64,000 nucleotides of DNA, from contig NMRA01000001.1 of the NCBI GenBank assembly GCA_002633005.1, positions 2,408,239 through 2,472,238 of the forward strand. The letters run 5' to 3'. Position numbers and translations under genes: made by a program. Source of the stretch: Phoronis australis (taxonomy: Eukaryota; Phoronida; Phoronidae). Under the pieces are notes generated by a model. The model was not told the origin of the DNA, did no database searches, and saw nothing but the letters and a program-made list of their open reading frames with translations. Positions 45,030-58,002 of the stretch are shown piece by piece; the first letter of the stretch is position 1; each line of letters opens with the position of its first letter.

Positions 45030-48000
45030 AAGCAAACGCAGGCTGAACTTGCCAGTGTTCCCGCTGTACCGGACTTACACAGCCACTCCAGTAAATATCT
45101 AAGGTACTTTAACATATTAATACCAGAGATGTAGCATGTGTTGGACAATGTGGAATGTGTCCCGAATAAAGGTGAAGCGAAATGGCTATTCAAGTTGCAT
45201 TGTCCTTAGTGTTTAGGGGTTCCGCTGCCATGGGTTTTTGAAGCGCCGGTCCACATTGGTTATATTCAGGTCCCCGAAAAATTCTTCGTCTGGCTTTGAG
45301 AACCCCAACCCTCTAAATAAATGCACCAATCGTTTAACAAATGTAGCAAAAGAATTGCGGGCTGTTGATATCTGAGGATTTCCACTGAACTCAGTGGTGG
45401 GCAATTCACAGTGGAATAATTAGAATACTCCTCATTTTTTAGCACAAACCCTGAAAATTGAACAAAGTTGTTCTTTACAGCAGCGTTTATCAAAACGTAT
45501 CATTGTTAAATCTTCATCGATTACAAAGTAAGCGGCAATGAACATGTGTTTCAGTTCAACACTAAGTCGCTAAGTTTTCAGTGCAGAAATGAGACAACGG
45601 GAGTTGTGAGCACTTAAATCACTGAAAGAGTAACTTCTGCGTGACTAAATTCTGTTGAAAACTGTTGAATCGTACACAACAGTTAGAGGAAAATTGGTCT
45701 CAAACATTGGTGAAAACACTTTATATACAGTTTTTTAAACGCTAAACCTAAACTGCTGTCGTCCAAGATGGCAAGTGACCCAAATTTCACCACAAAATGC
45801 AATGAATAACTTTGTACTGCTTATCCCGATTTTGACATTTTTAAATTTTTGTTGTGTTGGATGCATTGTCTATCGAACGATATTGAAAAAAAATCTTCAA
45901 AACGAAAAAAGGTGCGACCGCCCTCTATAGTAGCAACTCTTTGGTCTCATTAGTTTTCCCCTTGATGTTCAATAATTTTTGGAACAGACGATAGAACGAC
46001 GTAGCATCTCTATCACCATTGCTTGAGCAGCCAACTATTGCACAAAAAATCACCATTGTACTGAGAAAATTCCCCGAGAGTTCGACTAAGAAAAGTGTCT
46101 TTGCTTCATAAAACCACTACCCTATTGAAATGCTTCTCTTCCAACATGGCGGATGGCCTAGTTGATGACGTCATACGAAAACACAACAGGTGGCCATATT
46201 GTTTAGTTGGAAACTGCAACCTATAATCTCAAAATTAATTATGTGATGTTCTGTTTCAAGCTCCAGTTATGATTATGGTACTCGCAAAACATCCGTTTGC
46301 TATACACTCTCCTACAGTACGCTTATCTACGTTTTGTTTACTGGATACTGACAATATGGAGACTGAAAATATTGCCTTCACCAGTTGGGAAATTTAACTT
46401 TTATTGGCAAGTACAGATATATCTATTGTTACCCAAGAGGAGAAAATGTAAACACGGGGGCAATGACGGAAGTTAATGCAGGCATAATAGGGGCTGATAT
46501 GCAAACTCAGATATAAGAGGCACTTATCCCTTACCGGGTCTTCCTGACTGGCTGGCTGTAATTACTATTAATCTGAGGGATAGCGCATTCAGACTGCCTG
46601 TCAAGAGTAGACTGACGCTGGTCTTGGCACTTGATTGACATGACCCATGATGGTGTAATTTGTTCACAGTAGAATAGTAGAGATCATTCTAAGAGCCTAG
46701 CTTGTTAGTGATTAATTTCATTAGTCTGCGTTCTAGAGCCTACCATGTGTTATCGGAATGAATGGGTAGATTTCTGAAAGTTCTAAAGTGCGCTTAATAT
46801 AAAGCGGTGAAAAGTTCCAGAGAGACTATAAATACGCAAGCATGGGTTAGATGAGTTCAGTGTTGCAAGGGAGTTGAATAGAGTTTCAGTTGAAGATATA
46901 GCTGAGTTGCAGTGAAGAGAATCAGCAGTTACGGCGTTAAGAAATAGAGCCAGCCATAGAGACAGGTTATTGAATCGACGAGTGTAAAGTTGCTGAAAGT
47001 GTCTCAGACGTTCTACACTGCACAAGGCTTCGCAGCACTGTCTGCGCAGCATAGAAGAGACATTACGTCGGACGTTTTGTTTGAGTAGGCGTGTGAATTA
47101 CGTACGGTCGAGATTACTAAAGTAATTAACTTGAGCCAGTCTTCAGTTTATGTTATCGTCTCACCGAAAGGTATTGCCACCGGTCGGTAACAACCTGCGC
47201 TCACCCATATACAGGGAAAAACGCGATACTGCACCTTCCAGATGATTCAAATCAAATTAAGTAGGTGTGGATCAACTATGATTTTTACTCTTGAAATCCA
47301 TAGTGTCTGAAGGTTCCCTGATAAATTTCAACTTCCCTCTTCGAAACGGTGAAGCCACGATTTAGCAAAAATAAAATGGCAACAACTATTCTTTCATTGA
47401 GAGCAGATGTCAAGAATATGTCATTCGTAGCCTTCACACGCAGCACATAACTCAGAATGCTACAACCAATCCAACACGCGAGTCACATTACATTCAATGA
47501 TATCAGGCTAAAAAATCGATGCAGGCGGATTTCAAAGCAATGAACTCAACGATTAAGTGCATTCCCCATAAAAACGACGGCCTTGAAATGTACTCGTATG
47601 AAAGGGAACAATGAAGGCGTTGTCAGAAGAGTTTGGCCAAGCAGCTGGAGTGCTCTCATATAGTAGTGCGACTTCATCACTTGCTGCGCCCATCAACGAG
47701 CTAGCAGCAAAGCAATCTATCTGAGTACCAGTAATGCTGCCACTGTATAGAGGTGCCATTGACAACATTGCCAACGCCTTTTACAACGCCCTCGTGAAAT
47801 TAGTTCAATTAGCCAGTACATGGCAATTCGCCTTGAGTCACCGTTTCTTTTATCAAACATTCCAACAAAAACCGATGTTCGCCTGGAAGGTGTTCGAATA
47901 TCAAAACAGCGGCGGTCGAAGTATTAAATTTTAACTGGTGATTAAAAAATAACCCCTGGGTAGTTTTTCACTGGGCCAGTTTAAATGTATTGTAAACCTT

Positions 48001-50100
48001 GTAGAAATCATTTCATTGAATGACGGGTCATTTCTGAACACGCTAATGGCAATTTACCTTTACATGTAGGCCCTGTTTCTAAGACCTACTACAGGAACAG
48101 TTACCATAATACTGGAAAATGTCGGCCACGTGTTATGGAGTCTCTTAATTCCTAAAATGTATATGACATAAAGAACACAAGAATTAGCTCGCTTTAAAAT
48201 CGATAGTGTTCTCGCCTCTGGGAATTTAATTGATCTATTACGTTCACCGTTCCAATAGACTGATGAAGTCACACGACTATGAACAAAGATTCTATAGTAT
48301 TTTTGCTCTGAAATTGCGAGGACGTAGTCGGATATAAACGGAAATTACTGACTTTGTCTAAATATGGTTGCGGTATTCCCACGAAACAGCCATCTGTCGA
48401 AAAGTTAGTAAACGTGTTTTGATCTCGCAATCGAGTTACCGCGCTTGTAAATGTTTAGAAAAAGAATTATTGCTGCTAATTATGAAGCTACTAGCCGTTA
48501 TTAGCTAGTGCGAAACGCAGAGGGTAATAGATACTTGGACTAAGAGTGAACATTAGTGTTCATCGCAAGAGACAGGAATACTTCTTGAAAAGGACGTGTT
48601 CAAAGCTTCAAGCTGAACAGTCACTGTCAGATTATAGCAGGCAAGGTGTGCGGCTGCGGGATTCTTTCCACAGGCAGTACAAATTTCTTTCCAGAACATT
48701 TGACCCTGCCGTAACACAAAGTACAGTAATCAGATATTCTTTAAAGTGAAAACTCATATGAAGAATGCATTTGATACTGCATATTACAAAAGTTGCATCA
48801 TAAATGTACATACTGAGGTAGAGAGCCAGCTAGCTGTATGAAGACTATCGTCAACATACAGCTAGGTAGCTAGTGTGTGTAGAGCTCCGGTTAGACACCG
48901 AAATCATCACCGAAACCCGGTGCTCAGCTTGTCACCTCGTCGTGAAACTTAAAGCTGGCAACGGGGATGCATGCAGAATCTGGGAATGAACCGACATTCA
49001 CCTTGCCCGTTACAGCCGTTTAAAGAAGTAAAAAGACAATCTAATAAACGTTATTTTTCGTAATTCTCCGCCTTTTGTAACAAAGGAAATCTTGCAATGA
49101 AATGAAACCACTTGTGATTGTTATGACATGTACGCAACCTCACATTTGATTGAATAACATGGAAATTGGCCAACAGGTGACGCAATGGCGCCCAAAGAGT
49201 GCATAGCAATTTTAGCAGGAGAACGCCAATTTTCCAACACCAGGGTAAATAATTTAGTTTACTCAAGGAAGAGTAAGGATTTTTTAATGAGGCATCATTA
49301 ATTTTGACAGCGACAGGCCATACGTGACAGAAGCCGGAGGGAGTGAAATTAAGTCGACGGAGTGACGTCACCCAGGCCAGTACAAAACTGACCACCCTCC
49401 CTCCGCGTCTGCGAAAAAACGGCCTGCAAGAAAAAAATAGAACACCTCGAATCCAAATAGGGGGCCGGTGCAATACCTGGGACCAAGGCGATGCCTAAAC
49501 TGGCGCAACAAAGGTCTGTAGTGCAGCGGGGAAGACAGAGTTTGTGCAAACGATGCATTTTATATAATTGAAAAGAACTGAGAAGATAGGTCGCTGGCTG
49601 GGCGACAGCCGAGTGACGGGTGAAAACTTGGCATCCCGCGGCTTGCGTCTCGAGGGGCGCGATCGCTAAGGTATATCCCTGATTAAAATCAGCGACACCT
49701 GTTTCCACTGTGATGTGGATTTCGAAGTGTGTATTCTGTGGGGGCAATGTTGTCACAATCTGGGGAAAGTGTTTTATGAAAAACATTAGGGCGTTTGCCC
49801 GTTATCTATTACGTGTTCGATCGGATACCAAACGAACACGTTGGCCTGTTGACCGACGTACCCAGTATCTTATTGTGGAACACATCCCAATGCTGATAAA
49901 ATGCTTATTAACGATATCTCAAACGTTATTCACAAAACTGGCCATTTTACAATATTTCACATTTGTCTAACAAAATATCTTATCTTTATTGTCTGGAACT
50001 TCAAATGCGAAATATATACCATGTAACGAGGAAAAAGATTTAGTACAACAACTTACAAGAACGTGGGAATTAGTTTACTACTTATCCGAAGTCAAAGATT
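45030..50100. other. Intergenic, no supported gene
   Basis: Open frames at 47553-47774 and 49051-49786 (minus) have no recognisable domain. The latter is open in two overlapping frames, typical of GC-richer repeats. Confidence 0.5.
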
Positions 50101-50118
50101 ACAGGCTCGTCACTCATA

Positions 50119-50194
50119 CTCGCTGGTTCCCTGCGTGCCGCTAGGTGGTCGGTAGCTAGCACGCGTGCTGGCTAGGCATGTAGGGAGCCAGCGA
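50119..50194. repeat. Imperfect palindrome
   Basis: CTCGCTGGTTCCCTGCGTGC pairs with GCATGTAGGGAGCCAGCGAG, about 18 of 21 positions, around a 34-nt loop that contains GCTAGC and ACGCGT palindromes. Confidence 0.65.
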
Positions 50195-50699
50195 GGTCAC
50201 TCAAATCGAATCTCCCGGCGCTAGGCGCAATTCACCGAGTCACCATAATATTGATTCAATAAGGGGTACATAGCATAGAAAAATGCCGCGGAAAACAGCT
50301 TTTATCCTTAGGGAGTTGTGCGTCTGCATGCATACGACCGTTGAAAACGAATGCACCGAGTCCGACCTAATTAAAACGATGTACATGAAACCCCACGTGC
50401 AAAATTAAAACGTTTTAGTGATAATTAAGTTAATTACGCATTGCAAATTCATACAAACCAAATTATAAGACCGTAATCGGATATTCCAAACAGCGTTTTT
50501 GAATTTTGAAGGTGTAAACTTATTAATAATGACACATAAATATAAAACATATTTTTACAATCCCTGATCTTATTTCTTTCAGAAAATACATACTTTTACT
50601 AGTTAACAAAGCCTAGTTTTTCGATATACGAGTTAGAATGGAGGCCACTAAATAAAGTTTGAGATATCATTTGCAAACCGAATGACCTTGGCAACCGTC

Positions 50700-51450
50700 A
50701 CTTATTCATTACGCGCTCACATATTTATATGTGCATGGGTACATATTGCCGTCATCTCTGTCCGGCGTTTGGCGTCCGGCATCCGGGCGGGTGTCCGTCG
50801 TCCGGCGTTCGCATCTGTATCTCCTAAATTCCTCACAGAATCTTTATGAGATTTGTGACGGTTTCTATGAAGTTGACGACGGATGACGGTGAATTTCGGA
50901 CCTATCCTACTACCGGTGTGCCCCCTAGTAGCATAGTTTTTTACGTTTACCTCTGCATCTTCGGGGGTTCTGAACAGATTTTCATAAAAGTTAGTGGCAG
51001 GTAGACATTTACTAGTGAGATGACGCCATCCTCCCGTTTTCAGATGGATTCGACGTATTTTGCGCTACCTAATGGCCATTTTTCCTATGTTTTTGTGGCG
51101 TCCGCCCTTCTGTCCACCAAACCAAAAAGGGTGAAAATTGGCAGATATGATCCTACTGTTGAGGGCGGCTGACGATGATTTTCCGAAGACTTCGACTACT
51201 GTGGCCCCTCCTAGTTTCATTTTTTTGCGCCTGTGACTGTTCTCTTTTAAACGTTCTGCAGGATCTTTTGATTAAATTTAGCAACTATGAAGTTGACAAC
51301 AAACAACGACGACTTTAGCCGGATCCCCTAGTGGCAATTTTACTATTTTTTTACGTCTGCCTCTGTATCTTTAAAGGTCCTCAACGAATTTTCATAAAAT
51401 TTGGCAGATAGGCATTTATTAGTGAGTTGACACTATCCTCCAGTTTTTGG
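50700..51450 (-). repeat. Second CTCF-like repeat array, reverse orientation
   Basis: Four units of the same family inverted: GTGCCCCCTAGTAGC (50918), GCGCTACCTAATGGC (51062), GGCCCCTCCTAGTTTC (51203), CCCCTAGTGGCAA (51325). A GTCCGGCG-rich start matches, inverted, the GGACGCCGGACGGACG text near 35.3 kb. Confidence 0.7.
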
Positions 51451-51460
51451 ATGGATGGTT

Positions 51461-51739
51461 CACCTTAGGAGGCCGTCGATGTCTTTAGGCCTAATTCCTT
51501 TCAACTCCAACAAATACTCCCGTAATCAAGCTTTTTTTCGGGCAGTCCTTCTTTCAGTTGCCCAAATCGCAACTGGCCTTTTTTACACTGCGCGCGCTCT
51601 TATTTTTACACAGGAGCACGCGGATTGTAAAAATCTCCAGTTGACGATTTAGGCAACTGAACGAAGGACTGTTCGAAAAAAAACATTACGGAAGTATTTG
51701 TTCGAAAGATATTAGAGACATGGACGGCCTCCTAAGGTG
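51461..51739. mobile_element. Fully palindromic foldback element, 279 bp
   Basis: Starts CACCTTAGGAGGCCGTC and ends with its inverse; complementarity continues almost to the centre (CAACTGG/CCAGTTG, TTTTTACA/TGTAAAAA, GCGCGCTC/GAGCACGC). It abuts the reverse-oriented CTCF-like array. Confidence 0.65.
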
Positions 51740-52829
51740 CCCCTCTATGAGCAAACGGTACTTATAGCAACGTGACTTTGATGCTTTCATCAATGTGGGG
51801 CATAATTCGCCGAAACGCTTCCAGCTCTGCGTATGAAGCACCTACAGGAGCTTCACCGTCTCTTCTGGGTCCAGTCGAGACGATGGCACTGTCTATGCAA
51901 ATTATAGTCATATTGGTGATTCCTGATTTTAGAATCAGGCAATCACTAAAATTTGCAATTTGTTGATCTTTTAACCAAATGCGATTTCAAAACCAGGAGC
52001 TACCAAGAATGACTACGAACACAAAGACATGTCGTAAGCACACACACACTGACAATTTACCCAACTTAAGCTCCTCCCCCTTTTGATGTTCACTGTCACA
52101 AACTCAAAGACCATTGAATGGCCTTGTGTTAACGTTATAACTTATTCATGGTTCGCAGTCAGCATAAGCAATGAGCTATACCAGGAGTATAGCTCACTGG
52201 CATAACCAGGAGAATAATTAGATTAGTTAACCCGCACACAGACTTCACGTGAGTGACTGACGACTGGACGTTGCGTATCATTCGCTGAATCGATTGTGGC
52301 CAACCTGTCTTCCACAACTTCCGTACATTTCCTCTGTAGGCCATGCATGTAGTTCTATCAACTCGTTCACGTAAGCTAGCCGACAAATGGTTTTTCGAAG
52401 GTTACAAAATTCCAACATTGTACTCCCATCGAAAACTACCTTACGAACACAACCCAACACAAAGGAAATTTGCACGAAAACCACATTTGCTAAGAATTGA
52501 GTGAGTGATACTGATTGAAATGTATTGATAATATGCAAGTGTCTAATTTGAATACAGGTTAGACATTGCTGTTCATTTACGACACTGTTGGTCGCCGATT
52601 AATTTAAAGCCATGCGATAATGATTAATCGCGTTTAATGCTTTGAACCAATTCAATGTCCGTTGTCTTACGGCTTGTACTTATTTAAATGTTAGGAAAAC
52701 ATTCAGGGCAATGAATTTTTTCATTTTACATTTTGATGGATTTTTGGTTTGCAAAAGCAAACAATAGTTTTTGTTGAAAATTGGGAAAACTTCAGTTCGA
52801 ACAATGACAAATATTTAAAATATCATTCA

Positions 52830-52907
52830 AAACTTGAAAAAGGTAAATTTTGATCACATAAAAACCTCATATTTTCATAAAACTTAAGTTTTGAATACAA
52901 GAAAAAC
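52830..52907. repeat. AACTTAAGTT-rich AT repeat, left part
   Basis: Palindromic AACTTAAG and AAACTTGAAA variants; the same motif continues at 54603-54860 on the other side of the TTAA element. Confidence 0.6.
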
Positions 52908-52911
52908 TTAA

Positions 52912-54598
52912 AGGAGAATGTCACCCAAAAACAACCTATTTTGTATCAATTTAGATCGAGTAGGTTCTACTCCATAACAGCACGTTCGGTTGCGTTACCT
53001 GACACCTGCCGACAGACGGAGGTGTTGAAATTATCCAATGACGTCATTGGTTTCACACGCAGTCTGTTCAGCAGTTCACAATACGGGTTGCTGGTGTCAG
53101 GTTATCGCTTGAATTCATCGTTTAACACCAATAAATCACCAAACTTCGATGTAAAACCCTTAAAAATACATCGAGTTCTTATAAAACGTGTTGTTTTATT
53201 TCGCTGTTACGAATTTATTGGTGTTTGGACAAACCGTAGCCTACAAAGTTCGGCAGGCTAATTTTCCAAGGTCCGTAGCAGAACTTGGGGTCTATTTGGA
53301 AATAAATTCGAAGTATTCTTCCGTGAAATACAGACAAGAGAACCTAGATCTGTTTTGTTTAGACTTGTGATTTTTTAGTTCTAAACACACAAAAGGCTTG
53401 TTATCCCGGCTAGTGGCTCGGAACCCGATCAGGCCCGTCGCGGCTGCCGGGACTGACACGAATATAAACCAGCTTGAGTTGGAAACTAAACCTCTAGCCA
53501 CGAAAAGACTATAATAGTCAGTGCTGTAGTGGTAAAAGTAGAGGTAAGTAGGCGCCGAAAGCACACCTTATCACCTTGAACTTAACTTATGGTGCGTAGG
53601 CGCTAGTTCAAATGCCAAAAGGTGGTTGGCTGCGCCTACGTGCGCCTACGTGCGCCTACGCCACACTACAACACTGATAATAGTGAGCCAAAGAAATAAT
53701 GTGCACGTAATTATTTACGTGAATTAGCCACGAAATTGAAAAATCTACTTATTTGTCGAGGGTCCCGAAGTCGGGTTCCCCTTCCACAGTGACAATGATT
53801 TGAATAATGTATTTGTATTTCTAAATAAAGATTCCCCTAACATGTGACCATAGCATATAAAATCGAGTAATTGTTTCACAACAGCTTTCTGTCAGCAAAC
53901 ACTGAATTAGCATGCGCTCACACGGCCTCGGTGCCCTGTCAATTGCCGGCATCAAAAGCCGGTAACGCAGTGGTTTATTTGTTGCTGGCTTTGCAACATT
54001 TGTACTCACGAATACTGCAAAGGCATTATAAATTGTATCTAATGAGACAGGCTTTGTTTCACTTTTATATAAGCATTGGTTAAGACGAGAATAATTCATT
54101 TTGAAACAGAACGCAGAATACATGGCAACTCGGCCGGCGCCACTGTCCCGACTTAGTCAAGAGCTCATCCGACGAAGACTCCACGGAGCAGATCGTTAGG
54201 TTTCACAGGCTATCAGTTCGAACCGGAATACACTGATCAAGAAATACTAGAGAGGCGCCGTGAACATGCTCAGACAACATACTTGCTATTAACAGCGTAC
54301 CTTCCATTCTTCACTACCGCGAGCCACTTCCTAAGCATTTCGGGCTCTCTAGGAAGTCGAAAAATGTTATACTCGCTTTCTTCGTAGATTCATAGTTCGG
54401 ACAAGCGGGAACGATGCACCGCAATATAGCGGCATTCACTCAGCAGACGAACCACTGACGTCGCTGCGTCGTTTCTCATCTTCCTCACGGGTTAACGCGA
54501 CACCTCTCGGCAAGGTGAGGTCGACCGTATAAGAGGCGATGTGGATACAGACCAATTAAGACGGTAAAAAGTCTAATTAAATCGGATGGCATTCTCCT
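52912..54598. mobile_element. TTAA-flanked non-autonomous DNA transposon
   Basis: Bounded by TTAA at 52908-52911 and 54599-54602. Terminal inverted repeats AGGAGAATGTCACCC (left) and the reverse complement of AGGAGAATGCCATCC (right). No transposase-length frame inside. TTAA target choice is characteristic of piggyBac-type elements. It interrupts an AACTTAAGTTTT-rich region that resumes on its right. Confidence 0.65.
53595..53660. repeat. Three-copy 10-bp tandem TGCGCCTACG with inverse copy
   Basis: TGCGCCTACG three times at 53631-53660; the inverse CGTAGGCGC lies at 53595-53603, allowing a hairpin. Inside the TTAA-flanked element. Confidence 0.8.
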
Positions 54599-54602
54599 TT
54601 AA

Positions 54603-54860
54603 GTTATGAGTAAACATAAGTTTTAATTTATGATTTGAAAAACTTAAGTTTTCTAAAAATTATCAGAAAAACGTAGGTTTTGGTTATTCGAATAGCATTA
54701 AGTTTTCATTGATTGAAACATTAGTGTATTTGTATTATACTTGAAAGAACCTAAGTATTCTGAAATACTTAACTTTATGCTTAAAGCTTAAGCTTTTGGT
54801 AAGAACTTAAGTTTTTCCTCAAAAACTTAAGATATTTTTCAAAAAAACCTAAGTTTTTTC
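54603..54860. repeat. AACTTAAGTTTT-rich AT repeat, right part
   Basis: Repeated AACTTAAGTTTT and CCTAAGTTTT variants (about eight). Looks like the continuation of 52830-52907. Confidence 0.65.
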
Positions 54861-55148
54861 ACCAAGCTCTCTTATGATTACAACTGAAATCTTGACAACG
54901 GTGTTGTATTCTGGAACTCTCTTGCAAATAGTGCTCGACCGTGCAATATATTTCTTTAATTTCAAGGTCTAATGTAGTATTTCTTCTGTGAATGTAATTG
55001 CTTGTTGTCGACGTCAGTGTATTTCAATGTAAAATCCATGTCGTGTAAACAATTTGCCTATCATAAGTGTCAGTTACCGTCTATGTTGTTAGACTATAGC
55101 GAGTATCTATGGTTAGACATTTCAGTCTGTTCATAGCTATAAGTAATG

Positions 55149-55380
55149 TGCGCGCACACACATGCACACGCACGCACGTACACACCACATACACGCACAC
55201 ACATACACTGAGATATACATATACATATAAATATACAAATACATATTCATTTTTATATGTTGTAAGTAATGTGTGTGCATGCATGTATGTTGCGTGCACA
55301 CACACACACACACATACGCACACACACACACACGCACACACACACACACAGACATACATTTACAAGTATACATACACACT
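55149..55380 (+). repeat. CA-rich microsatellite
   Basis: CACACA and CACGCA runs separated by an ATAC/ATAT stretch. All long frames here are repeat artefacts. Confidence 0.95.
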
Positions 55381-55399
55381 CATGTATATAGTAGTTTTC

Positions 55400-58002
55400 A
55401 TACTGAATACGTTCCATAGACAGAGTATTGTTACTATTAAGTCGCAAAATTGCACATGGGACACTGTAGTATTGTTTAAATGAACTTTATTACTATTACT
55501 TTCTACTGTACACAGCTCGGGATGCACAGGCACGAGATTAGGTATTTTACGAATACAAATTTGCTAGTTCTTGCAACACATTTGTTCGCAACATCGCTAC
55601 GTAACTAATTCAAGGCTATATACCGACAGCTGTCTTATACATGTTACGTCACCGCGAGCAGTCAACCCGAAGTCTTGAATTTTCTAATGGCAAAAATGCC
55701 CAAAATTGCACCGATTTCCTCACTAGTGATCGGGAAGCTACAGTCGATCAAACAATTATCTTTGCAGTGCCCCAGTGTATGCTTCTATTGCAAAGGCATA
55801 TAAGCAAATAACTGTGTAAAGTTTGGAGTGGATGGTCAAATGGCCTCTGGAATCAGCACACAGGTTGCCTGAGACTAAAATCGTTATCGTAATAATATGA
55901 AGCCTGTGGTAAGCTATCGAAAATATCCCGGGGAGTGCAACAGATGTTTTGATACAGCTTTCAGTATTTATTTTATTTTACTTTGATTGAAGCATTTAAG
56001 TTGTTAGTAGGTTACAGCTTTTCACATCAGATGGAATCGTTTGAACTGAATTAAGCGTTTTAAGTTGTGTCCTGAACTGCCTTGTTAAAATAAGCAGCTG
56101 TAACGGAGTAAGAATAAATCTTATGCATAATTATAAACTAGAACGCCACACGGGTAATCTGTCGGTAATAGTCTATAAGCAAGTATCTAATATAATGAGG
56201 CACGCTGCCCAAGGCAGTCCGCAAATTAAATGAGATGCTCGTGTTCATAAGGAAATAATGATCCCTGTCGGCTTTTCTCTGGAGCTGCCCGAAATGAGAG
56301 TTCCAATTTACTGTGGCATTAGAACCCGACGATTAAGCCCAAATCGACAACATTCTAACTTTCGACACTGCGGATGCAATTCTTTCCATCAAAATACGCA
56401 TGGAGCTTTCGATAAAATCAAAGAATCTCAAAATCCTCGGTCATCTTGAATATGTGACATGTTTATCGGGCATTACAGCCGATTGTTTCGTGTTCTCGAG
56501 CTGACGCGAGACATTGCGAAAAGTTAAATTAAAGTTACACATGAGCCATCATTAATTTTTATAGTTAAAACTGTCAACATTTTTCACGTTTCTCTTCCAA
56601 AACAAAGTCATTGCATTCTTATCCTTTGTTTGAAAGGAAATTGGTTACAATAAATCAACTAGAATTCCATGCCGACGACCATTTTACTGTCTTGGTGATT
56701 GAAACCAAACTGCCGAGACCAGCATCTTAACTAATCTGAAACAATGACAGCCTGTCAAACCTCCTCAAGCCTAGAAATCACTCTAAACTGAGTAACAAGA
56801 TACGAGATCAATTGTATGACAGTAAGTTACAAAAAGTTAATTTTTGACGGGTGTGGGTTTTATAGTTTCACGGTCGGGTTGAAGAGCAGAATTTAAAAAA
56901 ATGGGAGAAATGCAACGGATTGTTAAGGAAGGCAGGTACGTGTCGCATTCGGCGCACTGTGTACATGCATACCCATCAGTACCCCCCCCCCCCCACCCAC
57001 NAGTTGAGGCAAATTTTATTGTGGTAGAAGTGGTCTGAATCAAAAGCTAGTTACTTCGACGAAACGCAGCTCTTCAGATGCTTACAGAGCATGGCGAAAT
57101 CCACCGGGTGTGATACAAAAGCAAACGAACATTTGATTCGAGTAGACGCATTGCTATTAAACTGAAACTGTACTTATAGATGAGAAGTGGTTTCTAGGAC
57201 TGCAAAAAGTCAAAGTTCGTTCTGACTTTCAAGAGACCATTCTCGTCGGGCCCATATTCCGGCGGCCTTTTTACATTGTACGGCACTACGGCATTGGGAT
57301 CACTGACCCGCCGTCAGGCCTTACAAGTTTGAACCCACATTGTCAGTTCTTTCCAAGCCAAGAATTCATCTTCTAATTTGACGAAGAAACAAAATTTTGA
57401 GACCAAATCCGAGTTGTTTTTTTTTGCAAGTCGGCAGCCCGAAGATTTAATTGCGCCATTATAGAATTCGGTTTTGTTTTATTGCATGTAGGATTTGGTC
57501 TCGTAATACAATTTACAATGTAACTTTGCTATGGTAAAATCTCACTTGTTAGCACTGTTGCTGTTGAAACATGGAGCGACAGGTTTTTTAATTCATTATG
57601 TAGCCGGAATCAGCGACCTTTGAAATATGCTACTCACTCTTCCCCTCGGCGCACATCACTCAGGTCCCCAGGGCAGTGACATATAAAATGGAGCCCTTTT
57701 TCAATCTATGCAGATACACAAATTCTTTCACTCTGATCGGTTAAGCCTGCGGTGCCACCCCCACCAGAGCACCTGAACTATCGAGCGAGTGCCGTGGATA
57801 GGGGTCTAAATATAAATAGACCAGATATTTTCGGTCCACAATGGACGGAAATAGGTCTCTCACTTTTTGCGATATCTGTACTTTTATTTTGTTTCATTTG
57901 TGTAGTATTGTTTTTATTTTCCGCTGTACTTGTGTGAGATAAATAATAGTTTGACACATCAAAAGCTTGTCTTTTGGCCACCAGAGGTCTCTATATTTCA
58001 AA
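55400..58002. other. Intergenic, upstream of MCCC2
   Basis: No gene seen. It holds a poly-C run ending in N (57001), a solo MITE end near 57533, and presumably the MCCC2 promoter within the last few hundred bases, with no clear TATA box. Confidence 0.5.

Noticed and set aside
47553-47774. Minus frame reading PLYSGSITGTQIDCFAAS and onwards, ending GRRFYGECT
   Set aside because: No acceptor in phase, no family recognised, no neighbouring exon.
49051-49786. Two overlapping minus frames of 140 and 145 codons
   Set aside because: Overlap in different frames, no domain, no splice or start support.
55081-55483. Open frames rich in Val/Cys or Thr/His over the CA repeat
   Set aside because: Dinucleotide repeat artefact, open in several frames.
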